In this document: positions 18,264 to 26,215 of the stretch, one piece after another
How the letters are laid out: every line of letters begins with the position of its first letter
How positions within the stretch are numbered: position 1 is the stretch's first letter
Assembly (NCBI RefSeq): GCF_023499215.1
Contig: NZ_JAKHSK010000004.1
Coordinates: 62,001-126,000 of the forward strand
Source: Zunongwangia pacifica
GTDB taxonomy: Bacteria; Bacteroidota; Bacteroidia; Flavobacteriales; Flavobacteriaceae
Direction: 5' to 3'
Length of the DNA: 64,000 bases
Translations under genes and position numbers: made by a program
The notes under the pieces: generated by a model
What the model was told of the DNA's origin: nothing
Seen by the model: the letters and a program-made list of their open reading frames with translations, nothing else
Database searches by the model: none

Positions 18264-19880
18264 ATGGAAAACAAAAACTCTTTCAACAATAAACTCATTA
18301 TCCTAATCACGCTTGTAGCCAGTCTTGGTGGTCTGCTATTTGGGTATGATACCGCAGTGATTTCTGGTGCGGTAGGAGCAATGAATACTTATTTTATTAA
18401 TCCGCTTGATGGCGATAACGTTTTAGCCTCGAGTGCCATTATCGAATTTAAAAGTATCATCAGCATTACTTCTATAGGAATTTTAGTCTTGTTTTTTTAC
18501 TTTCTGTTTAAGTTCTTTAAAAGAACGACGTCCATTGCAATTATTGTTATTTTTCTTCTTATTGCGATTCCTTTATTTAAAATATACTTTTTAGATCTTC
18601 CTGATGTTTTAACCGAGAATTTGAGGAATTCTATATTAGGTTTTATGACCAGTAGCGCATTAGTGGGCTGTATTTTAGGGGCTTCGTTTGGGGATTTTAT
18701 AGCAAACTCTGTTGGACGTAGAAACGGATTGGTGATTGCGGCGATTTTATTTTTAATTTCTGCTTTAGGATCGGGGTATCCAGAGGCCTTTAATGTTTTT
18801 GGAATCCAGACGCTTTCCTCATTTATCATCTATAGGATTATTGGTGGAATGGGCGTAGGGATTGCCAGTATGTTGGCACCTCTTTATATTGCTGAAATGG
18901 CTCCTGCGAATATCAGGGGGAAAATGGTTTCCTGTAATCAGCTTGCCATTGTAACCGGTATGTTGGTGGTGTATTTTGTGAACTATTTTATCGTACAGGG
19001 ACAAACTGAAGAATGGATTACCGATTCGGGTTGGCGTTATATGTTTTTATCTGAAGTAATTCCTGCTTTTCTGTTTTTTGTGCTTTTACTTTTTATGCCA
19101 AAAACTCCGCGTTTTGAAGTAATGAAAGGAAATGAACAAAAAGCCAAGTCGATTTTAGATCGATTAAACGAGAAAGCTTCTTCAGATCGTATTCTTGTTG
19201 AAATTAAAAACTCGTTTAAAACCAAGAAAGCACATTGGTTATTTTATGGATGGCCGGTAATTATTGTTGGATTATTACTTTCGATTTTTCAGCAATTTGT
19301 AGGTATAAACGTGGTTTTATATTATGCCCCAGAGATTTTTAAAGGAATGGGCGTAGATACTAATGCATCGATGTTACAAACCATTATTGTAGGAGCGATA
19401 AATATGATTTTTACGGTAATTGCGATTATGACTGTGGATAATTTTGGCCGTAAAAAGCTATTGTTAATTGGTAGTGTAGTGATGGGGATAAGTATGGTTG
19501 GTTTAGGCTTTTCTTTATTTGCAGGAACTGTAGGCTTTACATCGCTAATACTTATGTTGGTTTACATTGCCGCTTTTGCCGTTTCCTGGGGACCGGTAAC
19601 CTGGGTATTACTTTCAGAAATTTTCCCAAATTCTATTAAAGGTGTGATGGCGGTTGCGGTAGCAGTGCAGTGGCTGGCCAACCTTGTTATTTCCTGGACG
19701 TTCCCAATTATGAACAATAATCCATTTTTAGTAGAAAACTTTAATCACGGATTTTCCTACTGGGTGTATGGTGCTTTTGCGGTAATTTCAGCAGTATTTG
19801 TATGGAAATTCGTACCAGAAACCAAAGGCCGATCGCTAGAAGATATGGAGCAGCTTTGGCTTAAAAAAGAAGAGGAATAA
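18264..19880 (+). CDS. xylE: Sugar porter family MFS transporter (D-xylose:H+ symporter-like)
   Basis: This 538-residue inner-membrane protein matches the sugar porter family and, among known members, E. coli XylE best: GGLLFGYDTAVISGA in TM1, GRRNGL, a CNQLAIVTG helix (xylose-binding Gln168 equivalent), FQQFVGINVVLYYAPEIF (Gln288/Gln289/Asn294/Tyr298 equivalents) and VAVQWLANLVISW (Gln415/Trp416 equivalents), ending with PETKGRSLEDME. It is about 47 residues longer than XylE because of an insert between TM1 and TM2 (about residues 45-120) with two extra hydrophobic stretches (65-85, 88-110). Its promoter block is shared with xylBA, which supports xylose as substrate. Confidence 0.9.
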   Translation: MENKNSFNNKLIILITLVASLGGLLFGYDTAVISGAVGAMNTYFINPLDGDNVLASSAIIEFKSIISITSIGILVLFFYFLFKFFKRTTSIAIIVIFLLIAIPLFKIYFLDLPDVLTENLRNSILGFMTSSALVGCILGASFGDFIANSVGRRNGLVIAAILFLISALGSGYPEAFNVFGIQTLSSFIIYRIIGGMGVGIASMLAPLYIAEMAPANIRGKMVSCNQLAIVTGMLVVYFVNYFIVQGQTEEWITDSGWRYMFLSEVIPAFLFFVLLLFMPKTPRFEVMKGNEQKAKSILDRLNEKASSDRILVEIKNSFKTKKAHWLFYGWPVIIVGLLLSIFQQFVGINVVLYYAPEIFKGMGVDTNASMLQTIIVGAINMIFTVIAIMTVDNFGRKKLLLIGSVVMGISMVGLGFSLFAGTVGFTSLILMLVYIAAFAVSWGPVTWVLLSEIFPNSIKGVMAVAVAVQWLANLVISWTFPIMNNNPFLVENFNHGFSYWVYGAFAVISAVFVWKFVPETKGRSLEDMEQLWLKKEEE

Positions 19881-19914
19881 AAGCTTTTATTGGCACCGCC
19901 AAAGGATTTAATAC

Positions 19915-19940
19915 CCCGTCCCGGTAGCTATCGGGACGGG
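19915..19940. repeat. Palindromic hairpin with the AGCTAT core
   Basis: CCCGTCCCG (19915-19923) and CGGGACGGG (19932-19940) form a 9-bp GC-rich stem around GTAGCTAT. The core resembles the palindromes at 57693 and 58165. It lies just after the porter gene and might also stop transcription, although no T tract follows. Confidence 0.55.
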
Positions 19941-20000
19941 ATCGGAACATTTAATCAAGATTATCAGGTAAATCGATTTTATATTTTAGGAAGAAATTTC

Positions 20001-20030
20001 TTGCAAGGGCATAAATAGTTGCTACATTTG
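20001..20030 (+). promoter_or_regulatory. Predicted promoter of the small membrane protein gene
   Basis: TTG (20001-20003), 19 bases, then TACATTTG (20023-20030) matches the Bacteroidota consensus exactly. The ATG follows only 6 bases later at 20037, so transcription would begin about at the start codon, suggesting a leaderless message. Confidence 0.6.
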
Positions 20031-20036
20031 CGGTCA

Positions 20037-20378
20037 ATGAAAAAAGCATCAGGATATACTGCTATTTTTACCGCGCTCTTAATTGTTTTTGCGTTGGTAT
20101 ATCCCTATGTTCATATTTTTGAACATGGCTTTTCTCAGGATTCAGGATTAAAAGATCATACCCACATTGTTCAGATGGATAAGAATATTGTGAAATCGGG
20201 TATGGATTGTAAGATTTGTGATTTTCATTTTTCCGGTTTTAGCAGCCCTGAGTTTTTCACTTTCGATCTTTTTATTCCGAATAAAGAATCGGTTTATTCC
20301 CTTTCCCTTACACAAACGATCTGGGAATTCCCAGATCCCTATTTTTCTTTACGGGCCCCTCCGGCTATCCGTGCTTAA
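20037..20378 (+). CDS. Small membrane-anchored protein with CxxC (DUF2946-like), metal-linked
   Basis: This is a 113-residue protein. A TTG at 20019 would add six residues, but it lies inside the -7 box, so ATG at 20037 is chosen. It has one N-terminal membrane helix (about 8-24) followed by an exported part with several His (VHIFEHGF, DHTHI), a CKICDFHF motif and a C-terminal SLRAPPAIRA. This plan (N-terminal helix, CxxC, Arg-x-Pro-Pro end) resembles small DUF2946-type proteins found beside TonB-dependent receptors and copper genes; that link is inference. A second protein of the same plan lies just behind the receptor at 22828. Function unknown; metal handling is likely. Confidence 0.75.
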   Translation: MKKASGYTAIFTALLIVFALVYPYVHIFEHGFSQDSGLKDHTHIVQMDKNIVKSGMDCKICDFHFSGFSSPEFFTFDLFIPNKESVYSLSLTQTIWEFPDPYFSLRAPPAIRA

Positions 20379-20452
20379 TTAGCGTTTTAAATGCCTGAAA
20401 ATTTTTTCTTCTATTTCAGGTAATGTTACATTTTTAGTTACGGAATTATTTT

Positions 20453-22831
20453 ATGAAAATCTTTTGGATAGCGGTATGCTTATCCCTGTTTTATATTCAT
20501 TCTTATGCTCAAAATTCGACTTTTGAGTTATCAGGTTACATAAAATCTCAAACAGGGGACGCCTTAGATGGTGCTTATATTAAAATTGGTGAACACTACT
20601 TTTGGACTTCAGCAGAAGGTAATTATTCGGCAAGATTAATCGAAGGGACTTACAAAGTTCATGTATCGATTATTGGTTTTACGCCGGTAGATACTATAGT
20701 TAAACTTCATCAAAATAGAAAATTAGATATTGTTTTAAAGCAATCGATAAATGGTTTGGATGAAGTGATGCTGGAAGGCCATCAGCATAAAAAAACAAGT
20801 CAGCAGGTGTTATATGTTGACAATGATTATTTGCAGAATCAATTTTCAGGCTCTTTAGCCTCAAGTCTTGAAAAGTTACCGGGGTTTAATGCGATGCAAA
20901 TTGGTTCTGGCGCTTCAAAACCCATTATTCGTGGCCTTGGCCTAAATCGTGTGGCCGTTGCCGAAAATGGAGTAAAGCAGGAAGGCCAGCAATGGGGCGC
21001 CGATCATGGTTTGGAAATAGACGCGTTGCAGGTAGAAGATCTTGAAATTATTAAAGGCGTAGGATCTATCGCCTATGGTAGCGATGCTTTAGGAGGCGTG
21101 GTACGTATAAAAAATAACAAAATCCCAGAAGAAGGCTTATCGGGAAGCATTTATACTTTTGCTAAAAGTGTGAATAATAGTTTAGGAAGTTCTGCGCAAA
21201 TCGCATACAAAAAAGAGGACTGGTTTGTAAAAGGAAAACTAACGGGACTTTCTTTTGGCGATTATAAATTACCCACAGATCAGATCTCCTATCTTAATTT
21301 TGATATCCCTATTTACGACGAGCAATTAAAAAATACCGCAGGTAAAGAGCTGGATTGGTATACGCAAATTGGGCTGGTTAAAGATCGGTTTTCGTCAATG
21401 CTAACTATAAGTAAGGTATATCAAAAATCCGGATTTTTTCCCGGTTCACATGGTGTTCCCGATATTAGCAGGGTACAGCCCGATGGAGATTCCAGGAATA
21501 TAGAAGAGCCTTTTCAACGTGCTACGCATTTTAAAGTTATTAATAATTCGACCTTTATTTTTGATAATGGAGAATTGGAGGTAGACCTTTCTTTCCAAAG
21601 AAATCATCGGCAGGAATGGAGTTTGTTCCATACCCATTATGCGGGCCAGCAACCGCCAGAAATCAACCCAAACCTGGAGTTAGATTTTGATCTGGATACT
21701 TATGGAGCGAAAGCAACGTATCATCATAATTTTAGCAAAAAGCATGAAACCCGTTTAGGCCTCGATACCCAATGGAAATCTAATAAAATCGAAGGATTTA
21801 ATTTTCTATTACCAGAATACAAATCGGCTAACTATGGGCTTTTTGCAATTCATGAGTTTAAAGCTTCAAAACAGAATTTATGGACTTTAGGACTTCGTTT
21901 CGATTACGGGACGATTGATATGAAGGGCTATTACGATCCTAATCTCTATGAGTTTTTGATAGGAAACAATCAATCTGAAGAAACAGCAGCTTCTTATGCC
22001 CAACGTAGCCAGGATCTTGATAAAGACTTTAATAGTTTTAATATACGATTAGGATGGGAGCATCGGTTTAATAAACAATTTAGCAGTAAGCTTAATCTAG
22101 GAACCGCTTTTAGGTTACCAACCGCTATAGAACTTGGTGCCAACGGAATCCATCATGGATCATTTAGGCATGAGCAGGGCGATCCTAACCTCGATCCCGA
22201 GAAGGGATTTATGGCAGATGTAAGTTTAAATTACAGTCAGAATTCATGGAAAATCAATCTGAGTCCGTATGCTTATTTTTTCAGTAATTATATTTTTCTA
22301 CGCCCCAGCGGAACTTTTTCTTTATTACCACATTCCGGGCAATTATATAAGTATACCGAATCTGAAGCTTTGCTTAGCGGAGTAGAACTTCAAATCGATA
22401 AAGAGATTGGGCGTTGGCATTTTGGGATTGCGGGAGAATATATTTACAACCAACAGCTCACTTCTAACAGGTCGCGAAATTATCCCTTACCGTTTACTCC
22501 TGCGAATAATGTTTTTACTGAAGTTGGCTACCAGCTTTTTACCGATTCTAAAATTTTTAATGCTACAGAAGTAAATATCAACAATCGATCGGTGATGAAA
22601 CAGGATCGTATTGCCCAGGGCGAAGAAATTACGCCTGGATATTCCCTGTGGGGAGTAGGATATCAAACCCTACTGAAATTTGGCAATTTTAAAGCCAATA
22701 TTAATTTCAGGATTGATAATTTATTCAATACCAAATATTTCAATCACACTAGTTTTTACCGGCGATTGCAAATCCCAGAAATGGGAAGAAATATTCAACT
22801 GAGTATTAAAATTCCTTTTGGGCAGTCATGA
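20453..22831 (+). CDS. TonB-dependent receptor with carboxypeptidase-like N-domain, probable metal uptake
   Basis: This 792-residue outer-membrane receptor has a signal peptide (IHSYAQ), a carboxypeptidase-regulatory-like domain (about 24-105, GYIKSQTGDALDGAYIKIG), a plug domain (about 115-225: SSLEKLPGFNAMQIGSG, IIRGLGLNRVAVAENG, GVGSIAYGSDALGGVVRI) and a beta-barrel. It is not a SusC protein: it is shorter, has no SusD partner, and lies among His-rich proteins instead of glycan enzymes. Extracellular loops contain His-rich stretches such as WSLFHTHYAGQ. The set resembles ZnuD-like or copper receptors. Metal identity is inferred from neighbours only. Confidence 0.9.
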   Translation: MKIFWIAVCLSLFYIHSYAQNSTFELSGYIKSQTGDALDGAYIKIGEHYFWTSAEGNYSARLIEGTYKVHVSIIGFTPVDTIVKLHQNRKLDIVLKQSINGLDEVMLEGHQHKKTSQQVLYVDNDYLQNQFSGSLASSLEKLPGFNAMQIGSGASKPIIRGLGLNRVAVAENGVKQEGQQWGADHGLEIDALQVEDLEIIKGVGSIAYGSDALGGVVRIKNNKIPEEGLSGSIYTFAKSVNNSLGSSAQIAYKKEDWFVKGKLTGLSFGDYKLPTDQISYLNFDIPIYDEQLKNTAGKELDWYTQIGLVKDRFSSMLTISKVYQKSGFFPGSHGVPDISRVQPDGDSRNIEEPFQRATHFKVINNSTFIFDNGELEVDLSFQRNHRQEWSLFHTHYAGQQPPEINPNLELDFDLDTYGAKATYHHNFSKKHETRLGLDTQWKSNKIEGFNFLLPEYKSANYGLFAIHEFKASKQNLWTLGLRFDYGTIDMKGYYDPNLYEFLIGNNQSEETAASYAQRSQDLDKDFNSFNIRLGWEHRFNKQFSSKLNLGTAFRLPTAIELGANGIHHGSFRHEQGDPNLDPEKGFMADVSLNYSQNSWKINLSPYAYFFSNYIFLRPSGTFSLLPHSGQLYKYTESEALLSGVELQIDKEIGRWHFGIAGEYIYNQQLTSNRSRNYPLPFTPANNVFTEVGYQLFTDSKIFNATEVNINNRSVMKQDRIAQGEEITPGYSLWGVGYQTLLKFGNFKANINFRIDNLFNTKYFNHTSFYRRLQIPEMGRNIQLSIKIPFGQS

Positions 22832-23160
22832 AGCAGTTTTGGTTAAAATATAGTAGCCTGTTTTTGCTGGTTTTATTACCGGCAGGCCCAATTTTATGGT
22901 CGGCCCATATTATTTTAAACGAGCATGCTAATTCTTTCGAGGTTCATGAGCTTAGTTTTCAGAAAATAGCCTCGCCACATGTTTGCGCCCATTTTTTACT
23001 TGGAGAATCTCGCGGGATACTTCCTAAGATATCTTATAAACAGGAGCCTGCATTAATTGTAGTTATTAAAGATGCTTTTTCTGAAAAAAGGATTAGCCAT
23101 AAAACATTTTATCAGTTAAGATTCTACGTTCGGGGGCCACCGCTTTTTGGATTTGCTTAA
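22828..23160 (+). CDS. Small membrane protein paired with the TonB receptor (paralogue of the 20037 product)
   Basis: This 110-residue protein overlaps the receptor stop by 4 bases (ATGA), so translation is coupled. It has an N-terminal hydrophobic segment (about 8-30), then HVCAHFLLGES and the ending FYVRGPPLFGFA. Size, membrane anchor, His/Cys content and the Arg-x-Pro-Pro C-terminus match the protein encoded at 20037 in plan, though sequence identity is low and the CxxC is reduced to one Cys. I do not recognise a named family with certainty. A role with the receptor in metal or cofactor handling is likely from position. Confidence 0.7.
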   Translation: MKQFWLKYSSLFLLVLLPAGPILWSAHIILNEHANSFEVHELSFQKIASPHVCAHFLLGESRGILPKISYKQEPALIVVIKDAFSEKRISHKTFYQLRFYVRGPPLFGFA

Positions 23161-23250
23161 GAAGATACAGATTACAAAGTTCAAATACTATAGCCCTAAC
23201 GGCTTAAATCCTTCATTAAGGATGATTAATTAATAATACTAAATTTTAAA

Positions 23251-24381
23251 ATGAAGAAATTTTCAATAAAACTTATAGCACTTTTCACACTTACTTTTTT
23301 TGCAGCATGTAGTAGTGATGACGATGAAATTTTGGATAGTGAAAAACCACAAATTACAGTAAACGATCCTGTAGAGAATGAAGCTTTTGAAGTAGGTGGA
23401 GAGCTGCATTTTGATATCGATTTAAGCGATAATGATGCTTTAGCTTCGTATAAAGTTGATATTCATAATAATTTTGATGGGCATACACACTCTGGCGTTT
23501 TAAATAGCACAGTAGGTGTTACTACCAAACAGTCTACAATTAGTCCCTGGTCTTTTAATAAGGCTTTCGATATTGAAGGTACACCAAAGACTTACCATGC
23601 TCACGAGCATATCGAAATACCAGATGATATTGCAGAAGGCCCTTATCATTTAGGGATTACCGTAATCGATGTCTCTGGGAACGAAAATCAGGTGTATGTG
23701 CAGTTTATTATAGGTGAAGATCATACAGGCGAAGAACATGGGATTTCAATTTCAGATATTCATAGTGAAAATGCAGTTCGCGGAGGTGAGTTACATGCCG
23801 AAGCGCAATTAGCAGCAGATCACGAAATAAGTTCGGTTTCTGTTAGTATTCATGGTCACGGTTTAGAACCTGAAGAAGGAGAAATAGAATGGACCTTCGA
23901 TAAAACCTATGAAAATTATTCTGGGACTTCAGCAGAGCTTCATGAGCATATAGATGTTCCAGAAAATGCTGCTTTAGGAGAATATCACATGACGATCACC
24001 GTGATTGATGCTGAAGGACATTCGCATGCCGAAGGCGCACATTTTCATATTACCGATGGCAATAATAATGCTGATGCGATTACAATTTCGGACATGAAAG
24101 TAGATGAAAATGTAAAAGCGGGAGAAGAAATACATGTGGAAGCGGCAATTGCCGGAGAGCATGGGATCGAAAAAGTAGAAGTTCATATTCACTTTGAAGA
24201 TGGAGAAGGTTGGGAAATTGAGAAATCTTATGATTATGAAGATAAAACCAGTGTAGATTTTCATGAGCATATCGATGTACCCACAGATGCTGCAAAAGGA
24301 GAATATCATTTATCATTAGAAGTAACAGACCATGAGGGTAATGTTAACAGTGCAGATGCTCATTTTAATGTTACCGAATAA
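23251..24381 (+). CDS. His-rich surface lipoprotein with three DUF4625-like repeats
   Basis: This 376-residue lipoprotein has lipobox FAAC (Cys20) followed by SSDDDE, an acidic stretch like the Bacteroidota surface-export signal, so it probably faces outward. Three Ig-like DUF4625 repeats cover about 30-155, 160-270 and 273-376. Each ends with a related block: HEHIEIPDDIAEGPYHLG, HEHIDVPENAALGEYHM and HEHIDVPTDAAKGEYHL. His residues are frequent elsewhere (HNNFDGHTHS, SIHGHGLEPEE, EGHSHAEGAHFH, VEVHIHFED), suggesting zinc or copper capture for the receptor upstream. The DUF4625 assignment is from pattern recognition; the metal function is inference. A clear terminator follows. Confidence 0.88.
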   Translation: MKKFSIKLIALFTLTFFAACSSDDDEILDSEKPQITVNDPVENEAFEVGGELHFDIDLSDNDALASYKVDIHNNFDGHTHSGVLNSTVGVTTKQSTISPWSFNKAFDIEGTPKTYHAHEHIEIPDDIAEGPYHLGITVIDVSGNENQVYVQFIIGEDHTGEEHGISISDIHSENAVRGGELHAEAQLAADHEISSVSVSIHGHGLEPEEGEIEWTFDKTYENYSGTSAELHEHIDVPENAALGEYHMTITVIDAEGHSHAEGAHFHITDGNNNADAITISDMKVDENVKAGEEIHVEAAIAGEHGIEKVEVHIHFEDGEGWEIEKSYDYEDKTSVDFHEHIDVPTDAAKGEYHLSLEVTDHEGNVNSADAHFNVTE

Positions 24382-24478
24382 GCTTAGTTAAGCTGTTTTT
24401 TTAGTTAGTTTTTACGATCGGTGAAGCAATACATGCTTGGTTTTACAAGCTTTATCGATTATTATGCTTAACTGAATG

Positions 24479-24502
24479 AAGGAGATTCTACGGGGTCTCC
24501 TT
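24479..24502 (+). terminator. Rho-independent terminator after the DUF4625 gene
   Basis: AAGGAGA (24479-24485) pairs with TCTCCTT (24496-24502) and is followed by a T run, about 100 bases after the stop codon. It separates the receptor unit from the MBL gene. Confidence 0.75.
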
Positions 24503-24638
24503 TTTTGTTTTGTATAAATTATTAAGCGATTTTTATTAAATATCGGAATTGTAACAAGAGTTACCGTCTAAAAAATATTGTTCTATTATTTTTACACTCA
24601 TAAATAAACAATATCACTCCATATAAAATCTATAAATT

Positions 24639-26051
24639 ATGAAAGTAGAACAAATATATACCGGCTGTCTTGCACATGCTGCTTATTATATCGAAAGCAA
24701 AGGCAAAGCAGCAATTTTTGATCCGTTAAGAGAAGTTAACCCCTATATTCAAAAAGCAGAAAACGATGGGGCGAAGATAAAATATGTTTTCGAAACTCAT
24801 TTTCATGCCGATTTTGTAAGCGGTCATTTAGATTTGCAAAAGAAAACCGGAGCTCAAATAGTTTTTGGGCCAAATGCCAAGCCAGGTTATGAAGCCTTAG
24901 TTGCTGAGGATGGTCAAATTTTCGAAATTGGGGATTATAAGGTGAAGGTGATTCATACTCCTGGTCATACCATGGAAAGCACTAGCTATTTATTAATTGA
25001 TGATAAAGGCCAAGAACATGGGATTATTACCGGCGACACCTTATTTATTGGGGATGTTGGTAGACCAGATCTTGCTCAACATGTAGTATCAGATTTAACC
25101 GAAGATAAACTTGCCGGACATTTATTCGATTCCCTACGTAATAAAATTATGCCGTTAAGTGACGATCTTATTGTGTATCCCAATCACGGTGCAGGATCGG
25201 CTTGTGGTAAAAAAATGAGTAAAGAAACCATCGATACGCTGGGCAATCAAAAGAAAACAAATTATGCCCTAAGGGCTAATATGACCAAAAAAGAGTTTAA
25301 AAAAGAGCTTTTAACCGGTCTTACAACTCCACCAAAATACTTTCCGAAGAACGTTTTATTGAATATAGGAGGATATCAGAGTTTTGATAGTGTAATGAAA
25401 CAAGCGGCAAGAGCTTTAGCACCTGAAGAGTTTGAAGTGATTGCGAATGAAGAAGGCGCACTGATTTTAGATACCAGAGATGCCGATAAATATGCCAAAT
25501 CTCATATTCCTAATAGTATTAATATTGGTTTACAAGGTAGTTTTGCCCCTTGGGTAGGAGAGATGATCCCAGATTTAGAAACTCCTATTTTATTAGTGAC
25601 CGAAGAAGGAAAAGCAGAAGAAGCCATTACAAGATTAAGCCGTGTAGGTTATGATAATACACAAGGATATTTAGCTGGCGGAATGAAAAGTTGGGAAGCT
25701 GCCGGTAAGGAAGTTGACAATATAAACAGGATTACTGCCGAAGCGCTGGAACAAAAAATGCAGCAAAATATAGTGGTTATCGATGTACGTAAAAAAAGTG
25801 AATTCGATTCAGAGCATATTGAAGGTGCTGTAAATATTCCGCTAAATCAGATCAATCAGCATTTAGAGAAGTTTCCAAAAGAACAGGAATTTGTGTTGCA
25901 TTGTGCCGGTGGGTATAGAAGTATGATCGCGGCATCTATTTTACAACAACGAGGCTGGTCTCAGTTAACCGATGTAATAGGAGGTTTTAAATCCATAAAA
26001 GAAACTACAATTCCGGTTACAGATTACGTGTGTCCAAGCACATTGCTATAA
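24639..26051 (+). CDS. MBL-fold hydrolase with two rhodanese domains (persulfide dioxygenase-like)
   Basis: This 470-residue cytoplasmic protein has an N-terminal metallo-beta-lactamase domain (1-250) with THFHAD (residues 53-58), HTPGHT and TGDTLFIGDVGRPDLA, the ETHE1/persulfide-dioxygenase pattern. Two rhodanese-like domains follow (about 265-365 and 370-465). The first keeps LDTRDADKYAKSHIPNSI but has no Cys in its active-site loop; the second has VIDVRKKSEFDSEHI and an active-site CAGGYRS loop. Such proteins oxidise or transfer sulfane sulfur. It ends with a terminator and is probably monocistronic. Confidence 0.93.
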   Translation: MKVEQIYTGCLAHAAYYIESKGKAAIFDPLREVNPYIQKAENDGAKIKYVFETHFHADFVSGHLDLQKKTGAQIVFGPNAKPGYEALVAEDGQIFEIGDYKVKVIHTPGHTMESTSYLLIDDKGQEHGIITGDTLFIGDVGRPDLAQHVVSDLTEDKLAGHLFDSLRNKIMPLSDDLIVYPNHGAGSACGKKMSKETIDTLGNQKKTNYALRANMTKKEFKKELLTGLTTPPKYFPKNVLLNIGGYQSFDSVMKQAARALAPEEFEVIANEEGALILDTRDADKYAKSHIPNSINIGLQGSFAPWVGEMIPDLETPILLVTEEGKAEEAITRLSRVGYDNTQGYLAGGMKSWEAAGKEVDNINRITAEALEQKMQQNIVVIDVRKKSEFDSEHIEGAVNIPLNQINQHLEKFPKEQEFVLHCAGGYRSMIAASILQQRGWSQLTDVIGGFKSIKETTIPVTDYVCPSTLL

Positions 26052-26106
26052 ACACAAAAACAAGATAAATGGTCGTTTTATAGATAAGGTTGAGTTTAAT
26101 TGGTTT

Positions 26107-26134
26107 AAAGGTCGATTTTTTTAAGTCGGCCTTT
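26107..26134 (+). terminator. Rho-independent terminator after the MBL/rhodanese gene
   Basis: AAAGGTCGA (26107-26115) pairs, with one G-T pair, with TCGGCCTTT (26126-26134), followed by more T. It lies 55 bases after the stop codon. Confidence 0.75.
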
Positions 26135-26192
26135 TTTAATGATTCATTAAGAATCAATAAATTAATCGGTATGATTTCTACAGAATACTGAT

Positions 26193-26200
26193 TACATTTG
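26193..26200 (+). promoter_or_regulatory. Likely -7 promoter element of the FGE-like gene
   Basis: TACATTTG is an exact TAnnTTTG match 16 bases before the ATG at 26216. A TTG at the right distance upstream is not obvious. Its presence argues against the TTG start at 26198, which overlaps the element. Confidence 0.45.
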
Positions 26201-26215
26201 ATAAAAAATACTGTG

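Noticed and set aside
20453-22831. TonB receptor as SusC of the xylan locus
   Set aside because: It is shorter than SusC proteins, has no SusD partner and lies in a His/Cys-rich gene unit bounded by its own promoter and terminator.
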